Source of the DNA: Sunxiuqinia sp963678245
GTDB lineage: Bacteria; Bacteroidota; Bacteroidia; Bacteroidales; Prolixibacteraceae
Direction of reading: 5' to 3'
Length of the DNA: 64,000 nt
Assembly: GCA_965140765.1 (NCBI GenBank)
Contig: OZ223309.1
Coordinates: 2,976,001 to 3,040,000 of the forward strand
The notes beneath the pieces are model-generated. The model saw only the letters and a program-made list of their open reading frames with translations. It ran no database searches and was not told the origin of the DNA. Positions within the stretch are counted from its first letter, which is position 1; every line of letters begins with the position of its first letter. Positions 1 through 9,778 of this stretch are shown piece by piece. The position numbers were made by a program, and so were the translations under genes.

Positions 1-905
1 TTAGTTAGTTGTGGCGCCCACGCTACTCGTTTTTCAGGGTTAGCACCTTCACCTCTATTTTGGTACTCAACGTAAGTTGACTTTTTTTCAGCTTCTTCTT
101 TTCCCCAATTATGCCAACCTTCTTCTTTAATCACTTCGCTCAGCTCACATTCAATAAAAGCAGTTTTGGCGTAGGGTCTCCAGGGGCGGCCCAGATAAAC
201 GGTGCCTGCCGGAGCATCGCCTGTGATTTTACAATGCAAAAAGACAAAGCCAAAGGGCGTTTCTTCCAAAGTTGACGCAGCCGTTACATAGCCTGGGGCT
301 TTGCAAAAGATTTCGCAATCTTCAAAGACAGCTGTCGACCAACCAAAAATAAAATCGACCGTACCCTCAATGTAACAGTTTTTGTAGTATTGACGACTAT
401 TTTCTCCTTGTGGGTAGAGGGTGTCCTGATTTCCCCAAAAACGACAATTATTAAAGAAAATACGATCGCCGCTAACCCGAACAGCAACTGCCTGCCCAAC
501 TAACCCGGCTGAATTTTCGAAGGTGATATTTTCGGCAGTAAAGTCATTGCCAAACACATAAAACCCCGACGAACCGGTTGTTCCCATTTCTTCTCCAAAG
601 TAATTTTCTTTGGAAGCATAATCATCGTTTGTAATAAGGGTATTCTCAACACTTTCACCGATAAAAGTGACTTTGTTTTTAGAACTCGGCAAAATCAATT
701 TTTCTTTGTAAACACCGTTTTTGATAAAGATGGTCGTTCTCTCTTTCCGAAAATGAGGAACAGCGTCAATAGCTTCCTGAACAGTAGTAAAATCACCTGA
801 TCCGTCTTTCGAAACTACAAAATCAAATTGCTGCCCAACATTGGCAAAACCAAATGTATTTAACAGAACAGAAAGTACCAGTAGCCCGTAATTTTTTAGT
901 TGCAT
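1..905 (-). CDS. Pectinesterase (pectin methylesterase), C-terminus cut by window edge
   Basis: Carbohydrate esterase family 8 enzyme that removes methyl esters from homogalacturonan, probably after export. The ATG at 905 opens a frame that stays open through base 1, giving 301 full codons. A hydrophobic signal peptide occupies about residues 1-23. The family motifs are present in order: GQAVAVRV near 137, NQDTLYPQG near 157 (first catalytic Asp), GTVDFIFG near 181 (second catalytic Asp) and YLGRPWRPYA near 234. The visible part ends in VAWAPQLT, which lies close to the normal end of such enzymes, so only a few residues are probably missing. It lies downstream of the GH105 gene on the same strand and probably belongs to the same pectin locus. 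Confidence 0.9.
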   Translation of the reverse strand, partial: MQLKNYGLLVLSVLLNTFGFANVGQQFDFVVSKDGSGDFTTVQEAIDAVPHFRKERTTIFIKNGVYKEKLILPSSKNKVTFIGESVENTLITNDDYASKENYFGEEMGTTGSSGFYVFGNDFTAENITFENSAGLVGQAVAVRVSGDRIFFNNCRFWGNQDTLYPQGENSRQYYKNCYIEGTVDFIFGWSTAVFEDCEIFCKAPGYVTAASTLEETPFGFVFLHCKITGDAPAGTVYLGRPWRPYAKTAFIECELSEVIKEEGWHNWGKEEAEKKSTYVEYQNRGEGANPEKRVAWAPQLT

Positions 906-1000
906 GTTTTTTTATATTTCGATCGTTCAGGTCCGTTTTTTTGTGCCTTAGAGTTTTTGATTCACCTAAAAAAGTGACGATAAGATAAAAAAACTTGTAC

Positions 1001-1029
1001 TGTCATTCTGAAATAAATTCAAAATGACA
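1001..1029 (-). terminator. Stem-loop after the GH105 gene, possible terminator
   Basis: A 12-bp inverted repeat (TGTCATTCTGAA at 1001-1012 against TTCAAAATGACA at 1018-1029, one non-Watson-Crick pair) has a 5-base loop. Read leftward it is followed, after about seven bases, by a run of seven T. It sits just after the GH105 stop codon. It could end transcription or only attenuate readthrough into the pectinesterase gene. Confidence 0.4.
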
Positions 1030-1061
1030 ATACTTTTCAACCCTTTTGATCTCTTAAGTCA

Positions 1062-2288
1062 TTATTTGCTGATTTCCAAGCTGGCCAAAATAAATGGACC
1101 GACGCCTTTTGGATCGTTATCACGAATAGGCTCGCTGATGTAATACTCAAAAGAGGCATCACGGTACGGATCGCCGCCAAGGCCTGCGACAGAACAAACA
1201 TCAGTTAGGCTAATCGTGCCATTCTCATTTTCTTTAATGAAGTTATCCAAAATGCCGGCATATCCTTTTTCGGCTACCTCACGATATTCTTCATCAATAT
1301 ATCCTACTCGAGTGGCTTTAGCCAATGCATAAACAAACATGCTTGAAGCAGAAGACTCCAGATAGTTTCCTTCCCGGTCTCCCTGATCTAACACCTGATA
1401 CCAAAGACCTGTTTCCTCATCCTGCCACTTCTTCAAACCGGCTGCTACTTCTTGCAATATCTCAACTACTTGGTGCTTTTCAGGATGATCTTCAGGAATA
1501 AAACCCAGTGCATCAACCAGTGCTGCAGCGTACCATCCCATTGCACGTCCCCAGAAATGAGGAGAACATCCGGTTTCCAGATCTGCCCAACGCTGCTCTT
1601 TGCTTTCATCCCATCCGTGGTAGTTCAACCCAACGATTGAATCATAAGTATGCTTGTGTACGGTAACGAACTGATTGATCACATCATCAAATGCTGCCGG
1701 CTCGTCGAACACTATTCCAAACTCGGCATAAAACGGAGTTCCCATATATAAGCCATCTAACCACATTTGATGAGGGTATCTTTTCTTGTGCCAAAACCCA
1801 CCTTCCGAAGTACGTGGATGATCCTCCAATTGATCGCGTAATATGAAAATAGTCTTTTTGTAGCGCTCATCACCTGTCTTTTCATATAGATCAAACAAGA
1901 ATTTACCAGAGTTAATTTTATCGATATTAAAATCACTCTTTTTATAACCCTTTATTTCACCATCTTCATTAATAAATTGATCTGCGTATCCTTTAGCATA
2001 TTCGTAATAAGTAGGGTCACCTGTTTCTTCAGACAATTCAACCATGGCTGAAGAAACCAGCCCGGCAGTATAGCTCCATTTCCCTTCGGGGTTAAAATCT
2101 ACGGTTGAAGCCTCCGGAAAGTGAACCATCTCGGAGTCGGCCATACGAACCGCCATTTTAATCGCTGTTGAGTCTGCAACGATTTCGCCAGACTCCTTTT
2201 CCTTTTTTTCGGTGGTTGTGCATTGGCTGAAGGCAAAGCCAATCAGTGACAGAATCAGATAAGCATTTTTAATTTTTGTCAGGTACAT
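1062..2288 (-). CDS. Glycoside hydrolase family 105 unsaturated rhamnogalacturonyl hydrolase, lipoprotein
   Basis: Predicted to remove the 4,5-unsaturated galacturonyl residue from oligosaccharides released from rhamnogalacturonan I by lyases. The 408-residue protein starts with a lipoprotein signal ending in the lipobox FSQC (Cys about 22), so it should be tethered to a membrane facing the periplasm or cell surface. The (alpha/alpha)6-barrel family is recognised by MWLDGLYMGTPF near residue 175, whose Asp is the expected catalytic acid, and by PHFWGRAMGWYAAAL in the second half. GH88 is the alternative family but the WLDG and GRAMGWY context fits GH105/YteR better. It is divided from the pectinesterase by only 156 bases and lies next to the HTCS regulator. 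Confidence 0.88.
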   Translation of the reverse strand: MYLTKIKNAYLILSLIGFAFSQCTTTEKKEKESGEIVADSTAIKMAVRMADSEMVHFPEASTVDFNPEGKWSYTAGLVSSAMVELSEETGDPTYYEYAKGYADQFINEDGEIKGYKKSDFNIDKINSGKFLFDLYEKTGDERYKKTIFILRDQLEDHPRTSEGGFWHKKRYPHQMWLDGLYMGTPFYAEFGIVFDEPAAFDDVINQFVTVHKHTYDSIVGLNYHGWDESKEQRWADLETGCSPHFWGRAMGWYAAALVDALGFIPEDHPEKHQVVEILQEVAAGLKKWQDEETGLWYQVLDQGDREGNYLESSASSMFVYALAKATRVGYIDEEYREVAEKGYAGILDNFIKENENGTISLTDVCSVAGLGGDPYRDASFEYYISEPIRDNDPKGVGPFILASLEISK

Positions 2289-2917
2289 TTTCTTTGTTTT
2301 TTAGTGGCATAAATAAACTCAGGTTGGATTCTTATTAAAAAATAATATTCACAAGAATAACCAATGCGACAACGAGCCCGATCACAACGATTGCTATGGT
2401 CCAAGAATTTCTTTTCAGATCTTTTCGCATTTTATCCATAAGTTTTGGTGCCTGTTTATTAAGCTTTCCAAAAATAAGACGATAATCTCGCCCTCGCTTT
2501 ATATTAATTCCCAAAAAGAATAGGCCTCAATATCAAAGAGGGAAATAAATACCAAATAGCAGGGTCTATTTTCCCACATGCCACTCCCATGCCCAGAAAA
2601 ACAACTAACAACCAGCAAAGTACAAACAAATGCCACAAATACAACTTTGGCTTGTCGTCTTGTAGTAAACAAACTACCGAAAAAAGAAAAAACCGGGCAA
2701 AAAAAATTCTAAAAGCTGACTATATTCAAGGTAAAACCACGAGGTACTGTTCCAACTTTAATTCGATTAAAAAGCAGAAAATCGAATTTCCTCATTTTGC
2801 CCCATGTCATTCGGAAGACGAACATCTCTCCGATAAATCAGGCGAAAAACAGGAAACCTCGAAGAACTATTTGGCTAAATCGATTGTCGTATCGGAATTA
2901 GAGTAATCCGATCTAAT
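2289..2917. other. Long gene-poor spacer between the GH105 gene and the HTCS regulator
   Basis: This 629-base stretch has one plausible tiny reading frame (2335-2439, minus). The rest, in particular 2580-2910, has rightward open frames with low-complexity Lys/Ser-rich translations that look non-coding. It should contain the GH105 promoter and any HTCS operator, but I could not identify either by motif. Confidence 0.5.
2335..2439 (-). CDS. Possible 34-residue single-pass membrane peptide
   Basis: The ATG at 2439 opens a 34-codon frame ending in TAA at 2335. It has a basic start (MDKMRKDLKRNSW) followed by a long hydrophobic stretch (TIAIVVIGLVVALVILVNII), a clear transmembrane helix pattern. 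The same frame is open for about 28 more codons upstream with no ATG, but a TTG start there is possible (LGINIKRGRDYR...). No Shine-Dalgarno is seen, which is normal in this phylum. It lies between the HTCS gene and the GH105 gene on the same strand. I do not recognise a family, and chance cannot be excluded at this length. Confidence 0.35.
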   Translation of the reverse strand: MDKMRKDLKRNSWTIAIVVIGLVVALVILVNIIF

Positions 2918-5900
2918 TCAATTTTTTTGCTTGTATTCTGTCGCATTCATGCCGTAAGTCTGTCGGAAGCATTTCCGGAAATGTGACAAATCTTTAAAAC
3001 CAACGGCATAAGCTATTTCACCGACGGTCATTCTTTCCTGTAGCAGTAACTGAGTGGCCCGCTTCAATCGAATACTTCTTATAAACTCTTTGACTGTCAT
3101 ATCCGTCAACGCATTCAACTTACGGTACAATTGCATACGGCTGACACCAACTTCCTGAGCGAAGCGCTCAATATCCAGATCGGTGTCAGCAATATTGTTT
3201 TCGACCACTTCAACTGCTTTCTGAAGAAATTTTTCTTCGGGCGAAGAAATGATGATATTTTTAGGCTGAAGTGTGATTTCACCAGAGTATTTCTGTTTTA
3301 GTGAATCACGAATCGAAAGCATATTTTCAATCTTTGTCTGCAAAATAGCCAGATCAAAAGGCTTGGTGATGTAATCATCCGCGCCACTAGACAATCCTTT
3401 TATTTCGTGATCTTTCGAATGAAGCGCAGTTAAAAGCAATACCGGAATGTGCGATGTACGTTCATCTTTCTTTACCTTTTTACAAAACTCGTAGCCATCA
3501 ATGTCGGGCATCAGCACATCACTAACAATCACATCGGGGATCTGTTCCAATGCCATCTTCCAGCCAATTCGGCCATCAGCAGCCTCAAAAACCTGAAATC
3601 TGGAATCAAAATGACTATTGATCAGTTTTCTCACATCAGGGTTATCGTCAACAACCAACATAATGCGACTATTCAAATGCTCGGGCTCTCGAACCAAATT
3701 CGCTTCATTTGTGCCCCCGACCACAGAATCGTTCAGCACTTCTATCTTATGAGGCACTTCTGCTAGCTCGTCTTTTAAATAGGGCAGCCGAATGGTAAAC
3801 TTACTACCCTTGCCGGGTTTACTCACGACAAATATTTTTCCATGATGAAGCTTGACCAGTTCCTTCACATACGACAAACCAATTCCTGCTCCTGTTTGCA
3901 CCTCCTTTTCATTGGCCTGAAAAAAACGGTTAAATATTTTGGATGCATTGGTTTGCGAAATTCCCTGCCCGGTATCCCGAACCGTGATTTCAATAAATTC
4001 CTGATCAGGGTTTTCTGATGCCAAATCCTCCTCATTCGTATCAAAAACTAAAGACAAATTCACCGTGACCTGACCATCTTTTCCGGTAAATTTGAATGCG
4101 TTCGAAAGCAAGTTATTGATCATTTTCTCGAGTTTATCGGCATCAAAATGTGCAGTCAAACTCTTTTTTAAAGAATTGAATTTTAGCTGAATATCCTTCT
4201 CACTAGCATATCCCTGAAAAGACTCCACAATTTTTGCAATAAAACTTACAATATCTCCCTGCACAAGCTCCAGTTTCAAATTTCCTGATTCGAGCTTCCG
4301 AAAATCCAGTAGCTGATTGACCAAACGATCAAGCTGTTTCGCATTTCGGTGCATCATTTCAAAATTAGCTCCAACTTCCGGCGTAGTCATCTTTTGCTCA
4401 ATTAGCTTTTCGAGTGGCGCAAGAATCAAGGTTAGCGGTGTTCTTATTTCGTGCGATACATTGGTGAAAAACTTCAACTTGAGCATATCCAGTTCATGCA
4501 ATTTGCGAGCTTTCATTCGCTCCAGAACCAATTCACTTTTAATCTTTTCACGATAAAGGAGGAATTGGATCAACAAATAAATCAGCACACAAATGATTAA
4601 AATAATCAAACTACGAAACCAAATAGTTTTCCAAAAAGGCGGCAAAATAGTAACCATCAGACTCAACTCACTTTCAAGTTCAGTCTCACCCGGAACAACT
4701 CGCTTAACATGGAGTATATAATCGCCTGGATTTAAATTGGTATAAGTGGCTGTTCGGTTTCGACTTGGCTCGTTCCAGTCTTTATCAAAACCTTCTAAAT
4801 AATAGCTGTATAAATTATTTTGGCTGTTCACGTAATTCAATGCTGCAAACTCAAGTGTAAACACGTTTTGTTCGTAGGGTAAAACCAAATGTTTAGTCTC
4901 TGAAATACTTTTCTTAAGCACTCCTTCATCGCTGTTAATTGGAACTTTCTTGTTAAATATCCGAAGATCAGTTAAAACTAAGGGAATATCGCCATCTTTC
5001 AGCTTTACTTCTTTCGGATTGAAGATATTAAAGCCTGAAACTCCACCAAAAAGTAACCGTCCATCATCAGCTTTGTAGGCAGCCCCATAAGAAAATTGAT
5101 TGCTTCTCAGTCCGTCCTTACTTGTAAAGTTTTGAAAAGTCTCACGTTCAGGATCAAACTTCGACAAACCATTTGAGGTGCTAACCCACAACTTTCCGCT
5201 GTTATCTTCTAAAACACACAAAGCCTGATCATTCGACAAACCATCTCCTGTATTGTAGTATTGTACAGCCCCGCTTACACTTGAATACTGTGCAATTCCC
5301 CTATCTAAAGTAGTAAGCCAATAACGACCTTTCGAGTCCTCAATAAAAGCCCTTGAATGCTCACTAAAACGAGTTACTTTCTTGCTTTCAGGATCATAAA
5401 TACCTACCATATCAGATGTTCCAAACCAAATACGGCGAAAGGAGTCCATCTCCATCCAGTTTACCTGCTCCTGCCCTGCCAATTGAGGATAGTGAATAAA
5501 CTCGTCATTCTGCGAATCGTATCTGTCAATTCCGGCTGATGTGCCTACCCACATACTCCCATTGTGGTCCAGCAGAAAGTCCCAAATTTTATTATCCGAA
5601 ATACTCCTTTCGTTTGATGGATTAGCATCAAAATGCTGGACAACTTTCTTCGTTTTCAGGTTTACCACATCAACTCCTCCAAGGAAAGTCCCTACCCAGA
5701 GATTTCCTTTCTTATCTTCCTGAAATGCTTTAATACAGTCTCTTGAAATCGATTTTGGATCATCAATTCTGGCTATCAGATAACTGTAGTTCTCTTTTCG
5801 CGGATGATAAATATTAATACCTCCATCCTCAGTACCAACCCAAATATTCTGGTCCTCGTCAATCCAAAATGCATAAACAATATTACTATTCAAATACTTA

Positions 5901-6976
5901 TTACCATTGTCCGATGGATGTGGAATATAATTTTCAAATACCTGTTTATTTTTTGCCAGCAAATTCAATCCTCCGCGCGTTCCAATCCATGCTTCTCCGT
6001 GACTATCATGAATAATGTCCAATACCGAATTATTGATCAAACTAGTTGACTCCCGCTCATCATGCTGATAAAAGGTAGCCACTCCATCTTTTTTAGTATA
6101 ATCCAAAATACCACCACGCGTGCCAATCCAGTAGTTGCCGTGGGCTCCTTCTGAAATTGAACGAACCGTCTTAGTTCGTTCAACCGAAGACCCCAAATCG
6201 ACAGATTCTATTTCATTTGACTCAGAATCGACAATAAAAACACCGTTGGAGTATGTTCCAATCCACATATCCCCGTCTTTATCCAGAAAAAGCTCCCAAA
6301 TCTCATCATGCTCCATCCCGGCTAATGGCAAATTCAACTTCTCAAAAGTTCGCTGCCGTGTGTCAATTAAAAAAACGCTCTCGTTGGTACCAGCCCAAAG
6401 CATTCCATTTTGATCAAATTCCATTACACGTACAAACGCCTCATTCCTGTCTTGCGAATTTTCGTGCGCAAGCGACAGGCGAGAAACACTACCAAGCGTA
6501 TCAACAATTAAAATATCGTGATTGGTCGCCAACCACAAATCTCCGGAGGTATCTTGCTCAATATCATTAACAGACATGTCTTCGCCACTGAAATAGAGAT
6601 TATTTTCGTAGGGGCGATAAAAAGTTTCGAACTCTCTGTCAAAAACATTCAACCCTCCATTTTCGGTGCCAATCAAAAGACGCTCTCTATTGTCTTCAAA
6701 AATCACCCTCACCAAATTTCCTTTCAGGCTTGTTGTATCATCATCCGAATGCACAAAGTTTACAAACTCATATCCGTCAAAACGAGTTAGCCCCTGGCTA
6801 GTTCCAATCCACATCCATCCTTTATGATCCTGATAAATTGTTTGTATCTGATTATTGGGCAGTCCGCTTTCCTGAGTAAATGAGTCGAAATTTACTTCAT
6901 TGCTCGCAGCAAAACCCGCCGAAAAATAGAAGAGTCCCCACAAAACAATAAACAGTGTTTTCGCAAACCGCTCCAT
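2918..6976 (-). CDS. Hybrid two-component system regulator (HTCS), pectin locus type
   Basis: One-polypeptide sensor and transcription factor that in Bacteroidota binds an oligosaccharide in the periplasm and switches on nearby polysaccharide-utilisation genes. Domains in order: signal peptide; about 14 seven-bladed-propeller type repeats ending in variants of DxxGxxWxGT (about 30-700); a Y_Y_Y domain (about 710-775); a transmembrane helix near 785-805; HisKA with VSHEIRTPLTLIL (His near 842); HATPase; a receiver with SDVLMPDIDG (phospho-Asp near 1150) and ITKPF; and a C-terminal AraC-type DNA-binding domain. I place the start at the ATG at 6976 because it gives a compact signal peptide (MERFAKTLFIVLWGL); ATG at 7021 and GTG at 7039 are in frame. 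All phosphotransfer residues are present. Confidence 0.93.
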   Translation of the reverse strand: MERFAKTLFIVLWGLFYFSAGFAASNEVNFDSFTQESGLPNNQIQTIYQDHKGWMWIGTSQGLTRFDGYEFVNFVHSDDDTTSLKGNLVRVIFEDNRERLLIGTENGGLNVFDREFETFYRPYENNLYFSGEDMSVNDIEQDTSGDLWLATNHDILIVDTLGSVSRLSLAHENSQDRNEAFVRVMEFDQNGMLWAGTNESVFLIDTRQRTFEKLNLPLAGMEHDEIWELFLDKDGDMWIGTYSNGVFIVDSESNEIESVDLGSSVERTKTVRSISEGAHGNYWIGTRGGILDYTKKDGVATFYQHDERESTSLINNSVLDIIHDSHGEAWIGTRGGLNLLAKNKQVFENYIPHPSDNGNKYLNSNIVYAFWIDEDQNIWVGTEDGGINIYHPRKENYSYLIARIDDPKSISRDCIKAFQEDKKGNLWVGTFLGGVDVVNLKTKKVVQHFDANPSNERSISDNKIWDFLLDHNGSMWVGTSAGIDRYDSQNDEFIHYPQLAGQEQVNWMEMDSFRRIWFGTSDMVGIYDPESKKVTRFSEHSRAFIEDSKGRYWLTTLDRGIAQYSSVSGAVQYYNTGDGLSNDQALCVLEDNSGKLWVSTSNGLSKFDPERETFQNFTSKDGLRSNQFSYGAAYKADDGRLLFGGVSGFNIFNPKEVKLKDGDIPLVLTDLRIFNKKVPINSDEGVLKKSISETKHLVLPYEQNVFTLEFAALNYVNSQNNLYSYYLEGFDKDWNEPSRNRTATYTNLNPGDYILHVKRVVPGETELESELSLMVTILPPFWKTIWFRSLIILIICVLIYLLIQFLLYREKIKSELVLERMKARKLHELDMLKLKFFTNVSHEIRTPLTLILAPLEKLIEQKMTTPEVGANFEMMHRNAKQLDRLVNQLLDFRKLESGNLKLELVQGDIVSFIAKIVESFQGYASEKDIQLKFNSLKKSLTAHFDADKLEKMINNLLSNAFKFTGKDGQVTVNLSLVFDTNEEDLASENPDQEFIEITVRDTGQGISQTNASKIFNRFFQANEKEVQTGAGIGLSYVKELVKLHHGKIFVVSKPGKGSKFTIRLPYLKDELAEVPHKIEVLNDSVVGGTNEANLVREPEHLNSRIMLVVDDNPDVRKLINSHFDSRFQVFEAADGRIGWKMALEQIPDVIVSDVLMPDIDGYEFCKKVKKDERTSHIPVLLLTALHSKDHEIKGLSSGADDYITKPFDLAILQTKIENMLSIRDSLKQKYSGEITLQPKNIIISSPEEKFLQKAVEVVENNIADTDLDIERFAQEVGVSRMQLYRKLNALTDMTVKEFIRSIRLKRATQLLLQERMTVGEIAYAVGFKDLSHFRKCFRQTYGMNATEYKQKN

Positions 6977-7039
6977 TTGTGATATTGTTCGTTGACAATA
7001 TTGTACAATCCGTTCTTTCATTCTTTTTTTCCATGCCAC

Positions 7040-7377
7040 TTAACTATGGTAAAATAATGCTTATTTTAAGATATTTGCAAATATCCTGATTCTCGCAGCT
7101 CTTCAACTCCAGCTTCAACAGGGCCTTTGCCAAAAACAAAAAATTGAACAGAGAAACAAGCGACTCCACCCTCAACCTATAAAGAGATAAAGTATAAACA
7201 TATCATAATTTATCGAACTCAACATTATGCTGAACAAAATGCGCTTACTGCGAGTTACAACTTTAATATTAACAAAACACTGTATACAGTTCAAAAAAAA
7301 TATATGCTTTACTATTGACGGATTACGTGTAGTTTGACAATTATTTGCTAATTTTAATTTGATTGAAACCGAATCCT
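7040..7377. other. Divergent promoter region between HTCS and hybrid kinase genes
   Basis: This AT-rich, 338-base stretch separates two divergent genes. It must hold both promoters. I see a perfect 16-bp palindrome (listed separately) and several near matches to TAnnTTTG but no fully convincing -33/-7 pair. No RNA gene or peptide gene is apparent. Confidence 0.5.
7070..7085. promoter_or_regulatory. Perfect 16-bp palindrome upstream of the HTCS gene
   Basis: The sequence GATATTTGCAAATATC is a perfect inverted repeat without spacer. It lies 93 bases before the chosen HTCS start and about 290 bases before the divergent kinase gene. The symmetry suits a dimeric DNA-binding protein, but in AT-rich DNA this could be chance. 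Confidence 0.35.
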
Positions 7378-9714
7378 ATGACACATTCAGATAAAAAACA
7401 AAGTGAAAGTGACCTTTCAAAAATGCATTCATCAAAAGCTGCATTACCCAATAAGCTATTAAAAGGATTTGACAAAAATCTTACAAATGACGTATTTATA
7501 CGTTTTGACACTTCAAAAAAACACCTTTATCACTCAGGCAATCTGTTCTCTATGCTTAATACCAAACCCGACAATATTATTGGTCAGGCCATAAGCGAAA
7601 CAGATTATTTAGGAGAGTTGACCAACGACATCGACCAAATCCTTGACCTGATAGTTAAAAACGACACTCCTTACTTCAACGAATTTCGGCTAAAAAATAC
7701 AAACGAGCCATTATGGATTAGCATTAGTTTATCGCCTGAAAAAGACGCAACAGGAGACTTTGTCGCAGTTAATGGTCTGATCAGGGATATTACGAAACAA
7801 AAAGATGCTGAATCTCAAATTCAGAAGAAGGAAGAATGGGAACAGTTGGTTGTGGATGCATCGGAGTTAGGTATTTGGGATTGGGAGGTTAACAGCGAAG
7901 ATTTACAAATATCAAGAAAATGGAAAGCACAACTGGGGTATTATCCTGACGAACTGGAAGATAAATTTCAGACCTGGATGAATAAACTTCACCCGGACGA
8001 TTATAACCGGGTAGAGCGGTCGTTTTCCAATTTCCTAAAAAGCAGCTCGCTAATTTTTGAATCAGAATTCAGGTTAAAACACCGGGATGGAGTTTATCGT
8101 TGGATTAAAACCCGCGCCGCAGCTATTCGCGACAATCAAGGAGAAGTTCTGCGTATTTTAGGCACGAATCGCGATATCACTACAGAAAAAAAGCATGAGG
8201 GTAACCTCCGAAAACTCAATCAGGCCATCATGCAAAGTCCTGTTGCGATCGTAATTACCGATTTAGATGGATATATTGAGCTTTTCAATCCGGCATATTG
8301 TAAAATTACCGGATTCCAGAAAGACGAGTTGATTGGAAAAAAGACTAACATTCAAAAATCCGGCTTTCATTCTAAAAAATTCTATGAAGAACTTTGGGAT
8401 ACAATTACAACAGGTAATGAATGGACAGGTGAATTTAAAAACCGAAATAAGAATGGAAGAACATATTGGGAGTTAGCCTCTATCTCGAGCCTAAAAGATG
8501 AGCACGGTATTATTACAAATTACATCAAAATTTCCGAAGAAATTACATCATTCAAGCGACTGGAAGAAGAACTGAAAAAGTCAAGAAAACGAACTCGCAT
8601 CGAGAACCAGTCCAGGCATAATTTTATGGCCAGTATGAGTCATGAAATCAGAACACCGATCAATGGCATTATTGGATTTTCTGAGCTATTACAAACAGGA
8701 GATTTATCGGAAGAACAACAACATCGCTATGCTGATATTATTGAAAAAAGTAGTCGATACCTGTTGGTACTCATTGATGACATCATTGACATCTCAAAAA
8801 TTGAAGCAAATGAGTTGAAAATAAAAAAAGATGCTTGCTCCATACAAAACACGTTTAGTGAATTGTCCGCAAGATTTAGTGAAATGCAGGAAGCCAGAGA
8901 AAAACCTAATTTGGAAATTCGCTTTCGAAAACCGACTCTGAAACACCACGATTATATTTTCACTGACACCCAACGGCTAAAGCAAATTTTATTTAACCTT
9001 TTTGACAATGCACTTAAATACACCGAAAGTGGGCATATTGAAATTGGTTATCAATTGATGACCAATAAAAAAATCCAGTTCTATGTAGAAGACACAGGGA
9101 AAGGAATCCCGAAAGAACAGAAAAACACAATTTTTGACCGTACGCTTCACCATGCACACAGCTTAAAAGAGCGTAAAGGCGGGGCTGGGCTGGGCCTGGC
9201 CATTTCAAACGGACTCGTAAAGCTAATGGGAGGCTCGATGAACGTGAAATCCACAGAGGGCAAAGGCTCCATTTTCTATTTCACGATTCCTTACGACAAG
9301 ATCAGTGCCCCCGCAAAACCTCAACCAAAGGAACAAAAGCAGGATTATGACTTTACTGGATTTACAATTTTGATTGCTGAAGACGTTGACTACAATTATG
9401 AATACTTGGCTGAAATTTTAAGAGATACCAATGCAAAAGTGCTTTGGGCCAAAGATGGTATTGACGCGCTAAATCTTTATGGTAAAAACACAGTTGATTT
9501 AATCCTTATGGATATTCAGATGCCCGAAATAGATGGTTATCAAGCTACTCAAACGATTCGGGAGACAGACAAAGAAATACCGATAATTGCTCAAACAGCC
9601 TATGCAATGGCCGAAGAAAAACAAAAGTGTCTGGATTCCGGCTGCAATGACGTTTTAAGCAAACCAATAAAAATGAAAGAGTTGTTAGATACTTTGGCGA
9701 GTTATCTCAAATAA
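7378..9714 (+). CDS. PAS-domain hybrid sensor histidine kinase with receiver
   Basis: Cytoplasmic-looking sensor kinase of 778 residues from the ATG at 7378 (a TTG five codons upstream is also in frame). There is no transmembrane segment. Three PAS/PAC units occupy about residues 40-135, 150-270 and 280-395 (PAC ends such as RDITKQK, RDITTEKK). HisKA follows with MSHEIRTPINGIIGF (phospho-His about 422), then HATPase with an N box (NLFDNALKYT) and G boxes (DTGKGIP, GAGLGLAIS), then a receiver with LMDIQMPEIDG (phospho-Asp about 712) and SKPI near the end. There is no DNA-binding output domain, so the phosphate must go to another protein or feed back. The signal is unknown; the neighbouring HTCS is divergent and need not be its partner. 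Confidence 0.9.
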   Translation: MTHSDKKQSESDLSKMHSSKAALPNKLLKGFDKNLTNDVFIRFDTSKKHLYHSGNLFSMLNTKPDNIIGQAISETDYLGELTNDIDQILDLIVKNDTPYFNEFRLKNTNEPLWISISLSPEKDATGDFVAVNGLIRDITKQKDAESQIQKKEEWEQLVVDASELGIWDWEVNSEDLQISRKWKAQLGYYPDELEDKFQTWMNKLHPDDYNRVERSFSNFLKSSSLIFESEFRLKHRDGVYRWIKTRAAAIRDNQGEVLRILGTNRDITTEKKHEGNLRKLNQAIMQSPVAIVITDLDGYIELFNPAYCKITGFQKDELIGKKTNIQKSGFHSKKFYEELWDTITTGNEWTGEFKNRNKNGRTYWELASISSLKDEHGIITNYIKISEEITSFKRLEEELKKSRKRTRIENQSRHNFMASMSHEIRTPINGIIGFSELLQTGDLSEEQQHRYADIIEKSSRYLLVLIDDIIDISKIEANELKIKKDACSIQNTFSELSARFSEMQEAREKPNLEIRFRKPTLKHHDYIFTDTQRLKQILFNLFDNALKYTESGHIEIGYQLMTNKKIQFYVEDTGKGIPKEQKNTIFDRTLHHAHSLKERKGGAGLGLAISNGLVKLMGGSMNVKSTEGKGSIFYFTIPYDKISAPAKPQPKEQKQDYDFTGFTILIAEDVDYNYEYLAEILRDTNAKVLWAKDGIDALNLYGKNTVDLILMDIQMPEIDGYQATQTIRETDKEIPIIAQTAYAMAEEKQKCLDSGCNDVLSKPIKMKELLDTLASYLK

Positions 9715-9723
9715 CCTTTGCAT

Positions 9724-9757
9724 TTTGGCTGTAATTAACCAGCTCTTATTAAATTTG
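9724..9757 (+). promoter_or_regulatory. Candidate Bacteroidota promoter for recR
   Basis: TTTG at 9724-9727 and TAAATTTG at 9750-9757 are separated by 22 bases, close to the -33/-7 arrangement known in this phylum (TTTG, about 19-21 bases, TAnnTTTG). The start codon follows 22 bases later. It begins only ten bases after the kinase stop codon. Confidence 0.45.
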
Positions 9758-9778
9758 AAGCCATAATAATTGCCAGGT

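Noticed and set aside
2589..2906. Rightward 105-codon open frame in the HTCS-GH105 spacer
   Set aside because: Translation is Lys/Asn/Ser-rich without any domain, and its base composition matches non-coding DNA.
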